From: Haliotis asinina
Taxonomy: Eukaryota; Mollusca; Gastropoda; Lepetellida; Haliotidae
DNA length: 64,000 nt
Direction of reading: 5' to 3'
Assembly: GCF_037392515.1 (NCBI RefSeq)
Contig: NC_090295.1
Location: forward strand, 22,546,501 to 22,610,500
This document shows, piece by piece, positions 1-19,499 of this stretch. The translations under genes were made by a program, and so were the position numbers. The notes below the pieces were generated by a model, which was not told the origin of the DNA, did no database searches, and saw only the letters and a list, made by a program, of their open reading frames with translations. Each line of letters begins with the position of its first letter. The stretch's first letter is position 1.

Positions 1-2263
1 TGATTACTGTCACAACACGAGATGAAGAACAAGGCACACATGTAACATATGTTATCTATTACGGAGTTATGCATGATTACTGTCACAACACGAGATGAAG
101 AACAAGGCACACATGTAACATATGTTATTTATTACGGAGTTATGCATGATTACTGTCACAACACGAGATGAAGAACAAGGCACACATGTAACATATGTTA
201 TCTATTACGGAGTTATGTATGATTACTGTCACAACACGAGATGAAGAACAAGGCACACATGTAACATATGTTATCTATTACGGAGTTATGCATGATTACT
301 GTCACAACACGAGATGAAGAACAAGGCACACATGTAACATATGTTATCTATTACGGAGTTATGCATGATTACTGTCACAACACGAGATGAAAAACAAGGC
401 ACACATGTAACATATGTTATCTATTACGGAGTTATGCATGATTACTGTCACAACACGAGATGAAGAACAAGGCACACATGTAACATATGTTATCTATTAC
501 GGAGTTATGCATGATTACTGTCACAACACGAGATGAAAAACAAGGCACACATTTAACATATGTTATCTATTACGGAGTTATGCATGATTACTGTCACAAC
601 ACGAGATGAAAAACAAGGCACACATGTAACATATGTTATCTATTACGGAGTTATGCATGATTACTGTCACAACACGAGATGAAGAACAAGGCACACATGT
701 AACATATGTTATCTATTACGGAGTTATGCATGATTACTGTCACAACACGAGATGAAGAACAAGGCACACATGTAACATATGTTATCTATTACGGAGTTAT
801 GCATGATTACTGTCACAACACGAGATGAAGAACAAGGCACACATGTAACATATGTTATTTATTACGGAGTTATGCATGATTACTGTCACAACACGAGATG
901 AAGAACAAGGCACACATGTAACATATGTTATTTATTACGGAGTTATGCATGATTACTGTCACAACACGAGATGAAGAACAAGGCACACATGTAACATATG
1001 TTATCTGTTACGGAGTTATGCATGATTACTGTCACAACACGAGATGAAGAACAAGGCACACATGTAACATATGTTATTTATTACGGAGTTATGCATGATT
1101 ACTGTCACAACACGAGATGAAGAACAAGGCACACATGTAACATATGTTATTTATTACGGAGTTATGCATGATTACTGTCACAACACGAGATGAAGAACAA
1201 GGCACACATGTAACATATGTTATTTATTACGGAGTTATGCATGATTACTGTCACAACACGAGATGAAGAACAAGGCACACATGTAACATATGTTATTTAT
1301 TACGGAGTTATGCATGATTACTGTCACAACACGAGATGAAGAACAAGGCACACATGTAACATATGTTATTTATTACGGAGTTATGCATGATTACTGTCAC
1401 AACACGAGATGAAGAACAAGGCACACATGTAACATATGTTATCTATTACGGAGTTATGCATGATTACTGTCACAACACGAGATGAAGAACAAGGCACACA
1501 TGTAACATATGTTATCTATTACGGAGTTATGCATGATTACTGTCACAACACGAGATGAAAAACAAGGCACACATGTAACATATGTTATCTATTACGGAGT
1601 TATGCATGATTACTGTCACAACACGAGATGAAAAACAAGGCACACATGTAACATATGTTATCTATTACGGAGTTATGCATGATTACTGTCACAACACGAG
1701 ATGAAGAACAAGGCACACATGTAACAAATGTTATTTATTACGGAGTTATGCATGATTACTGTCACAACACGAGATGAAGAACAAGGCACACATGTAACAT
1801 ATGTTATCTATTACGGAGTTATGTATGATTACTGTCACAACACGAGATGAAGAACAAGGCACACATGTAACATATGTTATCTATTACGGAGTTATGCATG
1901 ATTACTGTCACAACACGAGATGAAGAACAAGGCACACATGTAACATATGTTATCTATTACGGAGTTATGCATGATTACTGTCACAACACGAGGTGAAGAA
2001 CAAGGCACACATGTAACATATGTTATCTATTACGGAGTTATGCATGATTACTGTCACAACACGAGATGAAAAACAAGGCACACATGTAACATATGTTATT
2101 TATTACGGAGTTATGCATGATTACTGTCACAACACGAGATGAAGAACAAGGCACACATGTAACATATGTTATCTATTACGGAGTTATGCATGATTACTGT
2201 CACAACACGAGATGAAGAACAAGGCACACATGTAACATATGTTATCTATTACGGAGTTATGCA
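1..2263. repeat. 73-bp satellite array, 31 units
   Basis: Exactly 31 head-to-tail copies of a 73-bp unit fill the first 2263 bases. The array is open at the left edge, so its true length is unknown. Copies differ at only a few sites: unit position 28 (g/a), position 56 (c/t) and position 72 (c/t), plus a few single changes. Each unit holds a perfect 12-bp palindrome, TAACATATGTTA, at unit positions 43-54; one copy near 1725 has lost it. Identical variants sit next to each other, for example five successive units from 1023 to 1387 after an odd one, which is the pattern left by unequal exchange or slippage. No open reading frame spans it. Confidence 0.98.
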
Positions 2264-2987
2264 AAAAGGAACACAATCATAAGTACGGACGGAACTCTTT
2301 CCACCATCGTTATTTAGCACAGACAAATAGTATGCCCATGGTCATCTGAACACAACATCGTCAACATGACGAATGTAGGAGTATTTAAATTGTATATATT
2401 AGCAAGTATGTTTTAACTCGTATGTTAATAATTAAGTCTAGCCCCAGTTTAACCACTCAATCTAACCTGCTTCACTTTCACAATAGCACAGTCAGCCCAG
2501 CGCTTACGTTGACCATTTCCTCTATTGTCTTGTCTCAGCCCCAGACCCCTTATATTCCCAAGCAGAGTGTTGTGGGTCAGATTACATTTCCACGTCAGTC
2601 TCTCAGTCACTGGTAAGCATATACAGCTTTTTCACAGGTTAGCTTATATTTGCAAGGTGTGTTTTATGTCTTCATATTTAGTGTGTATGTATTATTTCTT
2701 AGCTTCTTTTGAAGCATGTATCATGTTACGTGTGGTAAATATAACTTAAATTAACTATCTGGCGTGTGCCACATAACTAGGTCCTAGCAATACGTTTTGG
2801 TATGTGAGTGTATTGCAGGTATTCTTAAATATCATTTCCACGGAGATGTTATATAACTTATTGTGTAGGTAAATATAATGTGTACATATATTTCAGATGT
2901 ATCTGCTTCTATTAACTAATGTACCTAACTTATTTGATGTTTAATGGTCATCTTGAATATATACGTCATAAGTATGAATATATATAT

Positions 2988-3035
<48 letters not shown>

Positions 3036-4283
3036 TCTATGAACTGACCAATCAATAATTATTGTATTGATTATATATGTTTGATAGTAGCATTTATGGC
3101 TAATTCTCATCTGTGTCGGCCCTTGAAGTACTGTTGTATACTTTTGATACAGTGTGTTACAATGTATCTATTTTCACAGGGCCCTTCTGCTACGAGTTTG
3201 CCAATAAACCCTGACATCTGCTGAAACCTATTTGCCTTTGTGGTATGTCCAAAACTACTCCGGTTACATGAACACCAACTTTTGATTGCCATGCCATGTT
3301 TTATTTCAAATTTGTGATTCATTCATGAGTTGTATACATCATCGATACATGCGCCGTACATTTGACATTATACAAACGCTACCTGCTAGAAAGTATAAAG
3401 TAATTCACAAAGAACTCACGCCGTGATACAACCAGTCTCTGCAAACAGCCTTCTGTTGAAACAACCTCTCATGGCTGCGCAAAATACCCGCAATCCGCAC
3501 GCTTAACGTGCTTATCCCGTCGTTCTTACCCAACTTGCATTACTTGGACCCTTTCAGCTTCCACACACTCCTGTGCTACGCAGTCCCAAAATACAGTTCA
3601 ACCACAATAACACTTCGCACATATAGTTAAACCACACTAAGATGTGATCTGGTCAATTACAATAAATGAAACAATTAGTGAAGCGAAACCTCACATCAGA
3701 CGGTAAAATGGATCAAAAAGCTAAGCGTAAAATATGCAACGATAAGTTGGTAAACAAAGCATTCCTTTCCCATCAGTCGGGTCACAGTCGGATCATTATG
3801 TTAACGTATAAGAGTCTCACCCAAAACTTCAAGTTCAATGAAGACTTTAAATGAACTCTTTCATAGACCCTTAAAAAAACAACAGCTTGGTTACACAGTT
3901 GCCAGATGTAGAATTACAATCTATCAAAACTTCTTTTCTACACTTCTATATATAAACACAAATACCCAAGAGTACATACATGTATACACTATTCTTGATG
4001 CCATCTTGCCTTGTGCAGTGACTATTTCGGACGAAGCCAAGGTCATTGGCTTCTTCTAGAAGTTTCAACATCCGAGGTTGTAAATTCAAGATACTGACCT
4101 AAATCAGTATACATTTATATTGAGTCCAGGTTTGGAATGTCGTCATAACAGTTTGGGACAAGGTGTAGCGAATGTTGAAATCTAACAAATGGCCCCCAAA
4201 GCCTTCTATAGAATCGATGAGCTGGTTTTGTGTGCTTTTTGTCAATTTCAATCATTGTTGTCGAAAAGTGAGTACAAGTTATA
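2264..4283. other. intergenic stretch, no gene seen
   Basis: AT-rich DNA between the satellite and the Tc1 element. Apart from the CA microsatellite near 3 kb I see no coding potential, splice-site pairs or recognisable repeat; the short open frames here look random. Confidence 0.6.
2990..3031. repeat. (CA)n microsatellite
   Basis: About 20 uninterrupted CA dinucleotides, preceded by a short TA-rich run and followed by CTCACT. Confidence 0.97.
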
Positions 4284-5830
4284 CCCATGTGCATAAATTA
4301 AGCACCACCAATAATAATTGTCGATTGTAGCCAAAAAGGGATCAAAACAGAGAAGTCAAACAGTGATATCTAAATACACATGCAATTAGCATGAAATTCA
4401 CATGCTGATTCAAATGCATGTTTTCCATGCTAAAGTTCTGTCATGGTACAATGAGGGGTATGAAGAGATGAAATGAAGTATTCTCATTGCTTTCTTATCG
4501 ACGCTTCAATAAGTGAATAGTGCTGAAATTGGACCACTTTTTTGGACATGCCGAGGCGCAGACTTTCTGAAAATACCAGATGGCAGATTACTGGTATGCG
4601 TGAAACTGTTTTTTCCTGTCGCAGCACTGGGTCCAGATTGAATATCAATCACACTGTCATTAGGCGCCTTGTAAGGAAACATGGGGCCACTGGTTACGTC
4701 AAGGATCGTCCGCGATCAGGAAGGCCGGTGACTGTGCCCATGTTCGCCTAATGAGACACAGGCCCATGACCAATGCCAAAAATCTCAGAGAACAATGGAG
4801 AGTGGGTGTTCGTCTGTTAACCAGCACCATCCGCGGGAGGCTCAGGTCCGCACGTCGTTAATGAGACGTCCCTTACTCACTGATAGACTCAAGGATCAAC
4901 GTTTGGCGTAGTATAATCAACGGCAAAACCAAAATCTGAGGACATGGCGCAGGATCCATTGTTCCGATGGAAGCCGTTTTCTGCCTTTACTTATGGCCGT
5001 TGGCGAGTTTGGAGGAGTAATGAGGCTTATAAACAGCGCATGATCCATGCAGCTGAACACCTTTGGCGGTGACTCTGCAATGGTGTGGGGGTGTATCTCC
5101 TGTGACTGTAAGCTGAATCTTATCACCATTCAAGGGACACTCAATAGATACCAACTGGAAGCTGCTGTTGTTCCGCATTTTGATAACCACCCCCTCGCCA
5201 GACGGCCAGTAGTTATGGACGATAATGCTTGGCCCCATCGTTCCAGAGCTGTTATCGCATACTTGCAGAACAACTCAGATGACAGATTGCCTTGGCCTGC
5301 GAGAAGCCCTGGTCTCAACCCCACTGAGAATTTATGGGACCATCTGGGGCGTCAAGTTCTAGTAAGCGATCCACTTGTTCAAAACTACAGGAATTAGTCC
5401 AGGCTCTTCACGGGGAATGGCAGAGGATGCGCATTCGGCGTTTGATTTCCTGCATGAGGAGGAGGGTTGCAGCAGTTATCCATGCGAGGGCAGGATACAC
5501 CAAGTACTGATGTCACCATTAGTGTTGGCTTAGGATTGAACAGTAAACGTTTTTTGAGAACTTTGTGTACGTTGGACCACAGACATTGTCTGTGTGACCA
5601 TAGTTTTGGACATGATTATTGATAACGTTTGCAGTGACCCCATATGACCGTCAATAAATTACAGCCAAACGTAGCAGCAGTGTTGGTAATTGATGGATTG
5701 ACACTTTAGATGGTTGAGTTAACGAAATTATAACCATGTGTTTGGTTTCCATATCACGAATGACCAGTGTGTTGTGTTAAACACATTCTTATAGCATGAA
5801 AATAGGTGGTGCTTAATTAATGCGCATGTG
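4284..5830 (+). mobile_element. Tc1/mariner DNA transposon, inactive
   Basis: A 1547-bp element bounded by TA dinucleotides (4282-4283 and 5831-5832), the target duplication expected of Tc1/mariner. Its imperfect terminal inverted repeats run about 26 bp: the left one starts CCCATGTGCATAAATTAAGC, and the right one reads the same inward with a few changes. It encloses one decayed transposase on the plus strand. It lies about 210 bp beyond the 3' end of the fibrinogen-related gene. Length and ends fit a near full-length member of the family (usually about 1.6 kb). Confidence 0.93.
4548..5510 (+). pseudogene. Tc1-type transposase, broken
   Basis: The N-terminal paired-like helix-turn-helix reads from 4548 (MPRRRLSENTRWQITGM) through the linker motif RPRSGRP near 4725. 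The catalytic part is open from 5047 to 5397, with WGCIS, DDNAWPH and then SPGLNPTENLWD. The spacing from the second Asp to the Glu is 34 residues, the DD34E signature. The C-terminal tail (ELVQALHGEWQRMR...) continues in another frame and stops at 5510. The parts lie in different frames, so there are at least two frameshifts, and the first catalytic Asp region near 4960 is out of frame with the rest. It cannot make a working enzyme. Confidence 0.92.
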
Positions 5831-6041
5831 TATACATACGATCTTATGTCACCTTTACTGGTTGCCATGGCAACAGATATCACGAGTCACAGCTATGCAT
5901 AGTATATGAAATGTAAATACACGACAGCTGAACGCATACTTAATAGTCGGGAAATGGACACACAATAACTGGCGTTATCCTGATGAAATTTCTTTTCCAG
6001 AACCAACCGGATGATCTCGAATGTCTGTTGTGCAATATACC

Positions 6042-12310
<6,269 letters not shown>

Positions 12311-13129
12311 CCTTATCAACCTTCAAACTCTATACCGGCTTTCTCAAATAGTATTCATGGGAACCTTTCTCCCACTTCACAAGAATCCAATTATTTCTTT
12401 TTGAATGCGCAGACGCATAATGTATTCATTCATTCCCAACTTCGGTTCAAGTTAATTGTATACTTAGTATAAGTCATTACGTGAACCCTATTACGTCTGA
12501 CAGGTAAACATTATGTCTCCTCCGATCAATATTTTCCCCCGATTGCACATGTGGGTCTTGTTTAAAGAACTGTGAAAACTGTTACACTGACATGGTCGAC
12601 ATCAGTCAACACGATTAGAGGTTACTGGAGAAAAGACTGGATATTCTGAGACCCATTGTAATCAAATAGATTATCAGAACCTCTTCAGTTCCGTTAACAC
12701 TCGATGGTGTGGTAAAACATGCTAAGCTTATTAATAAATATCAGCTATAATATCAAACGAACGTCAGCCTTGTCAATTGTATATATACTCACGATCCACT
12801 TTTGAATAATTATATAATTACCTTGTTTCAACTCTTTGTATCACTAGCTTGATGACAGCGTTAGTACCTACACCGATGTGTCATATTCATTGCAATAAAG
12901 AAGTTGACTGTTCATAGGACTTTCTTTACAACTTCTAAAAATACTGCCATATTTCTTTCATTATAATTACAGTTATAATTAAAAAGGTTCATAAGCTGAT
13001 ATTTGCCTTTGGTCCCTGCATGCTCGTTATAAGAAAGTGCTTTCTAATCTGTGATAAGAAGAAAGAGATACATTGTCTTATCCCCCAGAACCATGGATAC
13101 GCAATGCCATTTAGAAAGTGGTCAAATGT

Positions 13130-13283
13130 AACAAGTTATATACTTGGGATTACACTTTCTGAGTGAAGAACAGGTTTCGGTACTTTCGAGACCAATCCGG
13201 AATTCGAACCCGCACTCACAGAGTGGGGCACCAACACTCAAAGTCAGTCGTCTACCCCACTCAGCCACAAAGCTGTTGGCCAT
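13130..13283 (-). repeat. SINE family C copy
   Basis: Contains the reversed B box 'ggaattcgaacccgc' and ends in 'ctaccccactcagcca', which reversed is the tRNA A box TGGCTGAG. It shares its tail 'attacactttctgagtgaag' with the copies at 13333-13400 (tail only) and 22795-22953. Confidence 0.75.
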
Positions 13284-13332
13284 ATTAACGTCATTGACGA
13301 GTGTAAACAAACCTCCAACAAACCTCCAACGA

Positions 13333-13400
13333 TCAGATGTAACATTACTGCATTTGAGACTACACTTTCCCCGTAAAGAACAGATTCTAAAACCATACAG
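13333..13400 (-). repeat. SINE family C tail fragment
   Basis: 'cagatgtaacatt...gactacactttccccgtaaagaacagattcta' matches the tail of the copies at 13130 and 22795. The tRNA-like head is absent. Confidence 0.6.
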
Positions 13401-13857
13401 AACTCAGTGACACATTACGTATTTGACATGAGCTTGTAAATGTCACATGACCAGGGAAAGAGTAATCAGTGTTCTTGGAAACGGGCCACCAACTACGCAA
13501 TCCTATCTCGATTAAACATCTAGTAGATCGTTTTAAGTGTTTCGCCACCACACAGTCAATGCCATATTGATCTCTAAGCTACGATCAGTTTACGCTGGAA
13601 ACATTTCCATAATGAGTTGTTGTTGTCTGTGCCTCACTTCAATACAGATGTGTGTAACGATCCGTGAACACAAACCTGACGGTTTTGCATTAAGAATGGA
13701 TTGCAATCCGTAGTTCGTTATTTAGAAAACATATCGGCATTTTCTTCAGACCGTTTCATTTTCGGCACAACTGGATTCCATTGTCTGATCTTAAGGTGAT
13801 GAAGTATTCATATACATTTTAATTACAACCCGTTTGCTGACTGGTCTTGCAATAAAA

Positions 13858-14034
13858 CAACGGGATCGGATGGTCAGACTCGCTGACTTTGTTGTCATCG
13901 GTTCCCAGTTGCGCAGATCGATGCTCATGCTTTTGATCACTGGATTGTCTGGTCCAGACTCGATTATTTACAGACCGCCGCCATATAGCTGGAATATTGC
14001 TAAGTGCGGCAAACAACTAAACTCACTCACTCAC
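13858..14034 (+). repeat. SINE family A copy
   Basis: Runs from 'aacgggatcggatggtcagactcgc' through 'gatcactggattgtctggtccagactcgattatttacagacc' to the shared tail 'gctggaatattgctaagtgcggc' and a terminal ACTC run. Confidence 0.92.
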
Positions 14035-14105
14035 AAGACTACTCGATATTAGTGTCTGGGATGTAAAACGGAAGTATAATCTAATAAACGTTTACTGACC
14101 CCGTA

Positions 14106-14134
14106 AGTATGTAAGCAAGCAAGCAAGCAAGTAA
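14106..14134. repeat. (AAGC)n microsatellite
   Basis: Short run of AAGC/AAGT tetramers. Confidence 0.85.
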
Positions 14135-15879
14135 GCGTTTTTTCATTTACATGACACCTAGTATACAAATATGTAAACGTACACACAAGACACAATAAAA
14201 TGTACACCACCCGGCTAATAAGGCCTGTGAGACACGAGATGCTGCATGATGTTTGGAAGCTTTTATTTCCAGAAATAACCCCAATGTGAACGGTTCGTTG
14301 AAAACAATATACTAGTAATTTGTTGGTGAGAAAGTATCTAAATATGAAAAAGACTTGTTTGACTGTGAAAATGGAATAACGTGTGTGTGCAAACGGTCCA
14401 ACCCCTACAGTAACTGGATGATTGCTTCGTCAGTGTGAGGTATATTCCCCGAGGCAGGTGCACATACCGGCCGCGCAACATTGACACTATCCTGTCAAAG
14501 TACGGCGCGATGCCCACGGGGTCAAAGAGCAGCATACAAATGTTGTAATCTGGAGAGGTCGGACGGCTGGTGATGTTTGTCTATCTGAGACTCTTCCAAA
14601 CTGAACAAACAACGGAATACATGTGAGCAGACGACACTTATCATGGCGCCACTCCTTATTGGTAAGTGATATTTATCTTTGAGATCAAGTAAATAAGCAG
14701 TTCCTGACCGGGCTGCCCTTCATATTTCATCGTTGTCCTCTGCTCTGTCTCGGTCTAGCCAGTTTTATGACTTTGGAAGGTGTGGACAGACAAAATACCC
14801 AAAGGACCGAAGCCCCATGAACAAATGTCCCTCGTACAAAAGCCTCACAGCAAAAATAACCAATGAGACGAAAGGCCCAAATCATGTTTTCTCAAGATAG
14901 TCTCAGGAAGGAGTTGGTCATAATCAAGAGGTAAGTCTTCAGAAGGGTATTCAAGAAATTGGGTTTGAAACGGACTAATTAACACATTCACGTTTTCAAG
15001 GCGGTTTTAAGGAGGAAAATATGTGTTCAAATGCTGTGTTGATCTTTCCTATTTCGCATATATTATCATATGAGGCTTTTTGTCCATGGAGCATTTGTAT
15101 GTGGGGCTTCGGTCCTCTTGGACTTGTGAGAGGCAATTTTTGATATTGGGCAGACCCTTGTGGCTTTCAATAAATTATCTGTCATTTTTTTCTCAGCTGT
15201 CATCTTTCCCATATTTTGTTCTGGAATCATCTATCCTCCACCATAATACAATAACCAGAGACCATATACCGGTATATTGTCTCTGCAATAACTTACAGTT
15301 TCACTTCTTGGTACTTCTCCGCTTTGAGCACAATTGTCAACACCAGTCTTTGTCAACACCAGTCTTTGTCAACATCAGTCTTTGACAAGTAAAAACCTCT
15401 TTTTACACCATGGGCTTCTCTAATCTATTTTTTAGAATCAGTGTAGTCTATTTTGTTTTTATTGGTTTGACTTTGACAAATTGGGCCTGCAGATTTCATT
15501 CAGGGCATGTAGGTTCTAAAGCCTGCAGGCGACAGGAGACGTTGGCTGGGGTGGGGATGGGGGGTGGGGGTCTCGCCTCGGGCGTCAATCAGACATGCTT
15601 AACAATGATACAAAGGACGGGTAGGTCTAATTTTCATCTTCTAATTTGACATAAATTTCTAACGTCTACGACACCTCACATTCCCCACATCTGTTGTTTA
15701 GAGCCAAACTCCACCAGGCTATGTCCAGTCTATGACAAAAAATATACAGTCAGCTCTGACACTTGCCTTCATCTCTTACAACTTCAACTTCTTCTATTCT
15801 CATTAAAACACCATTGGTGGTACAAGAGCATAGAAATTCAATATACAATATTAACAATATCAATATAAACATGCGTCAT

Positions 15880-16625
15880 GATGATAAGTGATTTACGTAA
15901 CAATTCATACAAGTGAGAAATAAAAAGTGATAAACCTTGGGTAAGTTTAAAGTTGGCAGACGACACAACCTTGCTAAGAGATGATAAATTGGCCCATATT
16001 TAAGAAGATAATAGAATTCGTCCCCAACTAAGTTGCAGTTGCATAATCTACATATTCTTTCATCTCTCGGTATGTTCTGTCATCTGCCAGTTTCGATCGG
16101 AAGGTTTAGATTTAAGGTTCTAAATTTCAAAATAGGGATGTGCATAGAGTTTGGAAATAAAGATATTTTTCAAAGGACAGTTTTTTTTAAAGTATTTATA
16201 ATAGAATCCCTTGGAACTGGAACGTTTATCTTCTTGCCATTTTTGAATAAACTGATCTGTTAGGATTTGTTGTGCTTTTAAAACTAAGGACTTTGTTGAA
16301 TATGCCGAGGGATTTACATATAATTCGGATAAACCGATCCTGTCTAATAAATGTTTTATGGAGTGTAACCAAGGATATGCTGTAGGATGTTGTTTATAGT
16401 CATGACTAATATATTGGTATAAAACATGAGAAAGTTTGATCGTCTCAGCTGACGCGAGTTTATGCCAAAAAGACAACGCATTGACATAAATTCTGATGTT
16501 TAAAGGGGTTCTACCTAATTCTAAGACCGGAGGCAATCTTTAGAAACTTCAAATGAACACTTTCAATAAGTTCTAGTTTCTCATGTCCCCATATTCCTGA
16601 TCCGTATGTATGATTGGTGATATAC
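15880..16625 (-). mobile_element. LINE (non-LTR retrotransposon) 3' ORF2 fragment
   Basis: The minus strand encodes the region that follows the reverse transcriptase in jockey/CR1-like elements: YGSGIWG near 16605, IESVHLKFLK near 16555, then ELGRTPLNIRIY, FWHKLAS and PWLHSIKHLLD (16536-16120). A shifted frame then gives NIPRDERICRLCN and a C-terminal zinc-knuckle-like stretch to about 15900. There are at least two frame changes, and no reverse transcriptase core or 5' part is present. It is a 5'-truncated dead copy, the usual outcome of LINE insertion. The clade is uncertain. Confidence 0.8.
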
Positions 16626-16629
16626 GATC

Positions 16630-18946
16630 TCTTGTCAATGATGGACTGCTATCTTGTGCTCCTCTGACTGCGCTGAGAAAGAGGCGATGCTAGAATGCCA
16701 TCGTGAACGGTAACTCTGGCTGAGCAATCATTTTTGCAACATTCCCAGTAAAATGGTCCATATATCATGCGCATTTCTCCATGCACGATGCATGCTCGAA
16801 CCGCCCAAACAATTTGACTACTATTACCCCGATTATCCCAAGGTTTCTGTTAGGCGACTGCTGGGTGACAGAGGCAATTTCACATGCCTGCGGCGAGAGC
16901 ACATGTGCTGTGTGCTTCGTTGTGGGGCAGGACTGGTGTCCTAGAAACTCTCAGAAGTCAAGGTGCCTAACACGGTCACCCATCCAAGGATTGTCCGACC
17001 TCGATAATGTTTCATCTGATTCGTGACCTCAGCTTTGTGCACAGGACCACACGCCACCACATGTGTTAATATTTCATCTAGATTTAATTCGGAATTTGAA
17101 ACAATCTAACACTAAATTCTGACCACTTTTAGTATTACCAAAGTAACTAAAGTTGACCATATGTGATTCAGAGGGGTTATATATGTCAAAACAGTAAGCT
17201 ATGAATACATCTCGTGTCTATTTCAAATAAATTATTAATCAATACCTATTTATAAGTGAAGTGCTTACCCCAATAGGCCTTAGTTCCCTTCTACTGATAC
17301 TGGTAAGTGTTCACCAGTGACACTAATTCGTACAGACCATAGTCCCACATCCACAGTCCAGTGACCTTCCTACACGTTATCCAAACATTAAGATGTTGGG
17401 AAAGTGAGGTTAAACCGTGACGTCAATGTGACGTCAGTGTGACGCCAATGTCCCCACTGTGCGAGACGGGCGCACTGACGTTGATGGCGTCCTTATTTAA
17501 TTCTCATCTCCTGCCGCCCGTAAAAATCCAAACAATATATTTTTTTCTTCTAAACATTGCGTCGGCCATTCTAAACTGAACACCGCCCACTGCAAAAAAC
17601 TGTTTCAATACAAGACAAAGTAAAAATTGAGTTTAAAATGTATTACATTTCATTGAAAAACAGAAACGAACCATCAGAGATATTTAAATAGAAGCAATTG
17701 TTGCATCTTTACTCCCAGTCATGGTTTAGGATTGGCATCCACTAATGTCTACGATCAACTAATATTAGGAGTTCGCTATTTTCACGCACATATGGTGGTC
17801 AAATCCAAATTATCGTCAATGTCCACTGGATCGAAACTTGGTTAAAGTAAGAGTAGAATCTTTGTGATTTTTGCGACAGAAACGTTATGATTTGAGGCAT
17901 GTGAGTCTTTGTCATTATAGCATCTGCAAAGAGAGAGTAAGGTTACTCACTATAAACGGAAAACGCCAAAAATCAATTTACTAGGGGAATTAATTCCACG
18001 TTTCCTAAATGCTATATTCCTTCTAGAACGACTACCGCTACATTACTCTAAAAACTGTTGATAATCACGTAAAGGCATAAATTAAGATTTCCATATTTCT
18101 ATGATAATGAATTGATATATTTGAAAAAATATGATTGAATAAATTATCGTAATATGCAAAGTCACAATTCCGATCAGGCTTATCGCACACAATAAAAAAG
18201 CATTTGTTTTTTAATCAGCGATAAGAAGACACATGCGTATCTAAAACACTGAACAGCTCTATTGTGACAGAAAACTTGTGATTATGAAACTGATGTAACT
18301 GGATTAATTAGCCAGGAATAGCAACCTGAACAGGGATGTCTGTTCCTCAAATCAGTGGTATATATAAACATACTGAGTTGCGAAGCAACACTTTATATTT
18401 TGAAGTCTATTTGTGACTGACAGACACTCATCAATTATCTACAACAATGTGTAGATCCCAATCATCATTGAAAATATTTTCAATATTCTCAAATAAAAAT
18501 AACTGAGAATAATTATTTTCAATTATTCTGAAAATAATTGGTTTTGTACCGGCAGTGTGAGTTCAGCATTGTGAATGGGACTTTGCACTATGTATTTGCA
18601 TCGGTTCCATTTCGAGAGGTAATGAAATTGACTCTAGCAATAACTTGCAGGTACTCTTTAAAATATTATGTTGACTGTAGAGAACTGTACACGATGCACA
18701 CACAATACCCCTTGAGAAATCATGTTATCTTATGACTTGATCATTTGGGTAACTGACATAATTCGTTATGAATATTCAGTTCTTGCTAGGGTTGCTAATC
18801 TTGATGTTTTAATCAGATTTATCATCAAAAGGTCTTTCATTGCAAATTATATTAAAAATGATATCTAGGTTACTGCAATTTTCATTTAAGCGATCAGTCT
18901 AAGCGCCCGTACCAGTCTGTTAAAAGGATAGTGTGTTAATTATGTA
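16630..18946. other. unassigned intergenic DNA
   Basis: No gene or known repeat recognised. It becomes strongly AT-rich from about 17.5 kb and contains a triplet of CRE-like octamers at 17418-17447. Confidence 0.5.
17418..17447. promoter_or_regulatory. three CRE-like octamers at 11-bp spacing
   Basis: TGACGTCA at 17418 and 17429 and the variant TGACGCCA at 17440 form an 11-bp tandem repeat. TGACGTCA is the palindromic CREB/ATF site. No gene start is visible nearby, so a regulatory role is only possible. Confidence 0.4.
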
Positions 18947-19003
18947 CACATGCACAAAAGTTAAGCGCAACCCACTATTTTTGTGATCTGCTACTTTTGA
19001 TAC

Positions 19004-19165
19004 TCAGTGGTAATTATCATAACGAGATCTATGCCTGTCATTGATATCATTTGTTTGATTATGTTTAGCAGCTAAACGGGTGATGGCGCCTTGCAACGAC
19101 ATGCCCGCATTTTTCATGCCTATCACCTGCCATCTCTCAGCGGTAGTTAACTTTCTCCTCACCAT
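19004..19165 (-). pseudogene. Tc1 transposase, N-terminal helix-turn-helix only
   Basis: MVRRKLTTAERWQVIGMKN is the first helix region of a Tc1 DNA-binding domain. The frame loses similarity after ITRLAAKHNQT and stops at 19004. No DDE residues remain. Confidence 0.85.
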
Positions 19166-19316
19166 GACTGATTTTCTAACTCTAAAGTGTAAGGAGAATC
19201 TCACAACAGACCGGTGAAACCAAGTGTGTGAAACTTGATTTTCAAGATTCAGATGGTTGCGAAATGGAGTTTCACGATGCAGAACGTGTAACGTGTCTAC
19301 GCTAGAAGCGTGATAG

Positions 19317-19499
19317 CCTGGCCACTGAATGCACTCGTAAGCTCACCTGTTCCAGCTGATAAGACCAACGGTCAATCAGCGATTGGACAAATATCCCGTT
19401 ATGACACCTGGCCACTAGATGCGAGGGTGATAAAACCCACCTGTCCGATTGATAAGACCAACGGTCAATCAGCGCTTGGACACGTATCTTGTTGCGACA
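19317..19499. repeat. two copies of a 90-bp direct repeat
   Basis: 19317-19406 and 19407-19499 share 'cctggccact-gatgc', 'cacctgt-c', 'gataagaccaacggtcaat' and 'cgttatgacac'-like ends. They lie inside the interrupted Tc1 element. Confidence 0.85.

Larger units (their letters stand above)
12320..15880. other. region upstream of the fibrinogen gene, mostly unassigned
   Basis: Holds SINE copies at 13130-13400 and 13858-14034 and an AAGC microsatellite at 14106-14134. The rest shows no convincing gene apart from a possible short first exon at 14644. No clear TATA box precedes the fibrinogen gene ATG at 12310. Confidence 0.5.

Noticed and set aside
1-2263. CRISPR array
   Set aside because: The whole 73-bp unit repeats with no unique spacers, and the genome is animal.
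16753-17026. Overlapping 63- and 81-residue open frames
   Set aside because: No recognisable domain, no splice context, and no agreement between the two frames.
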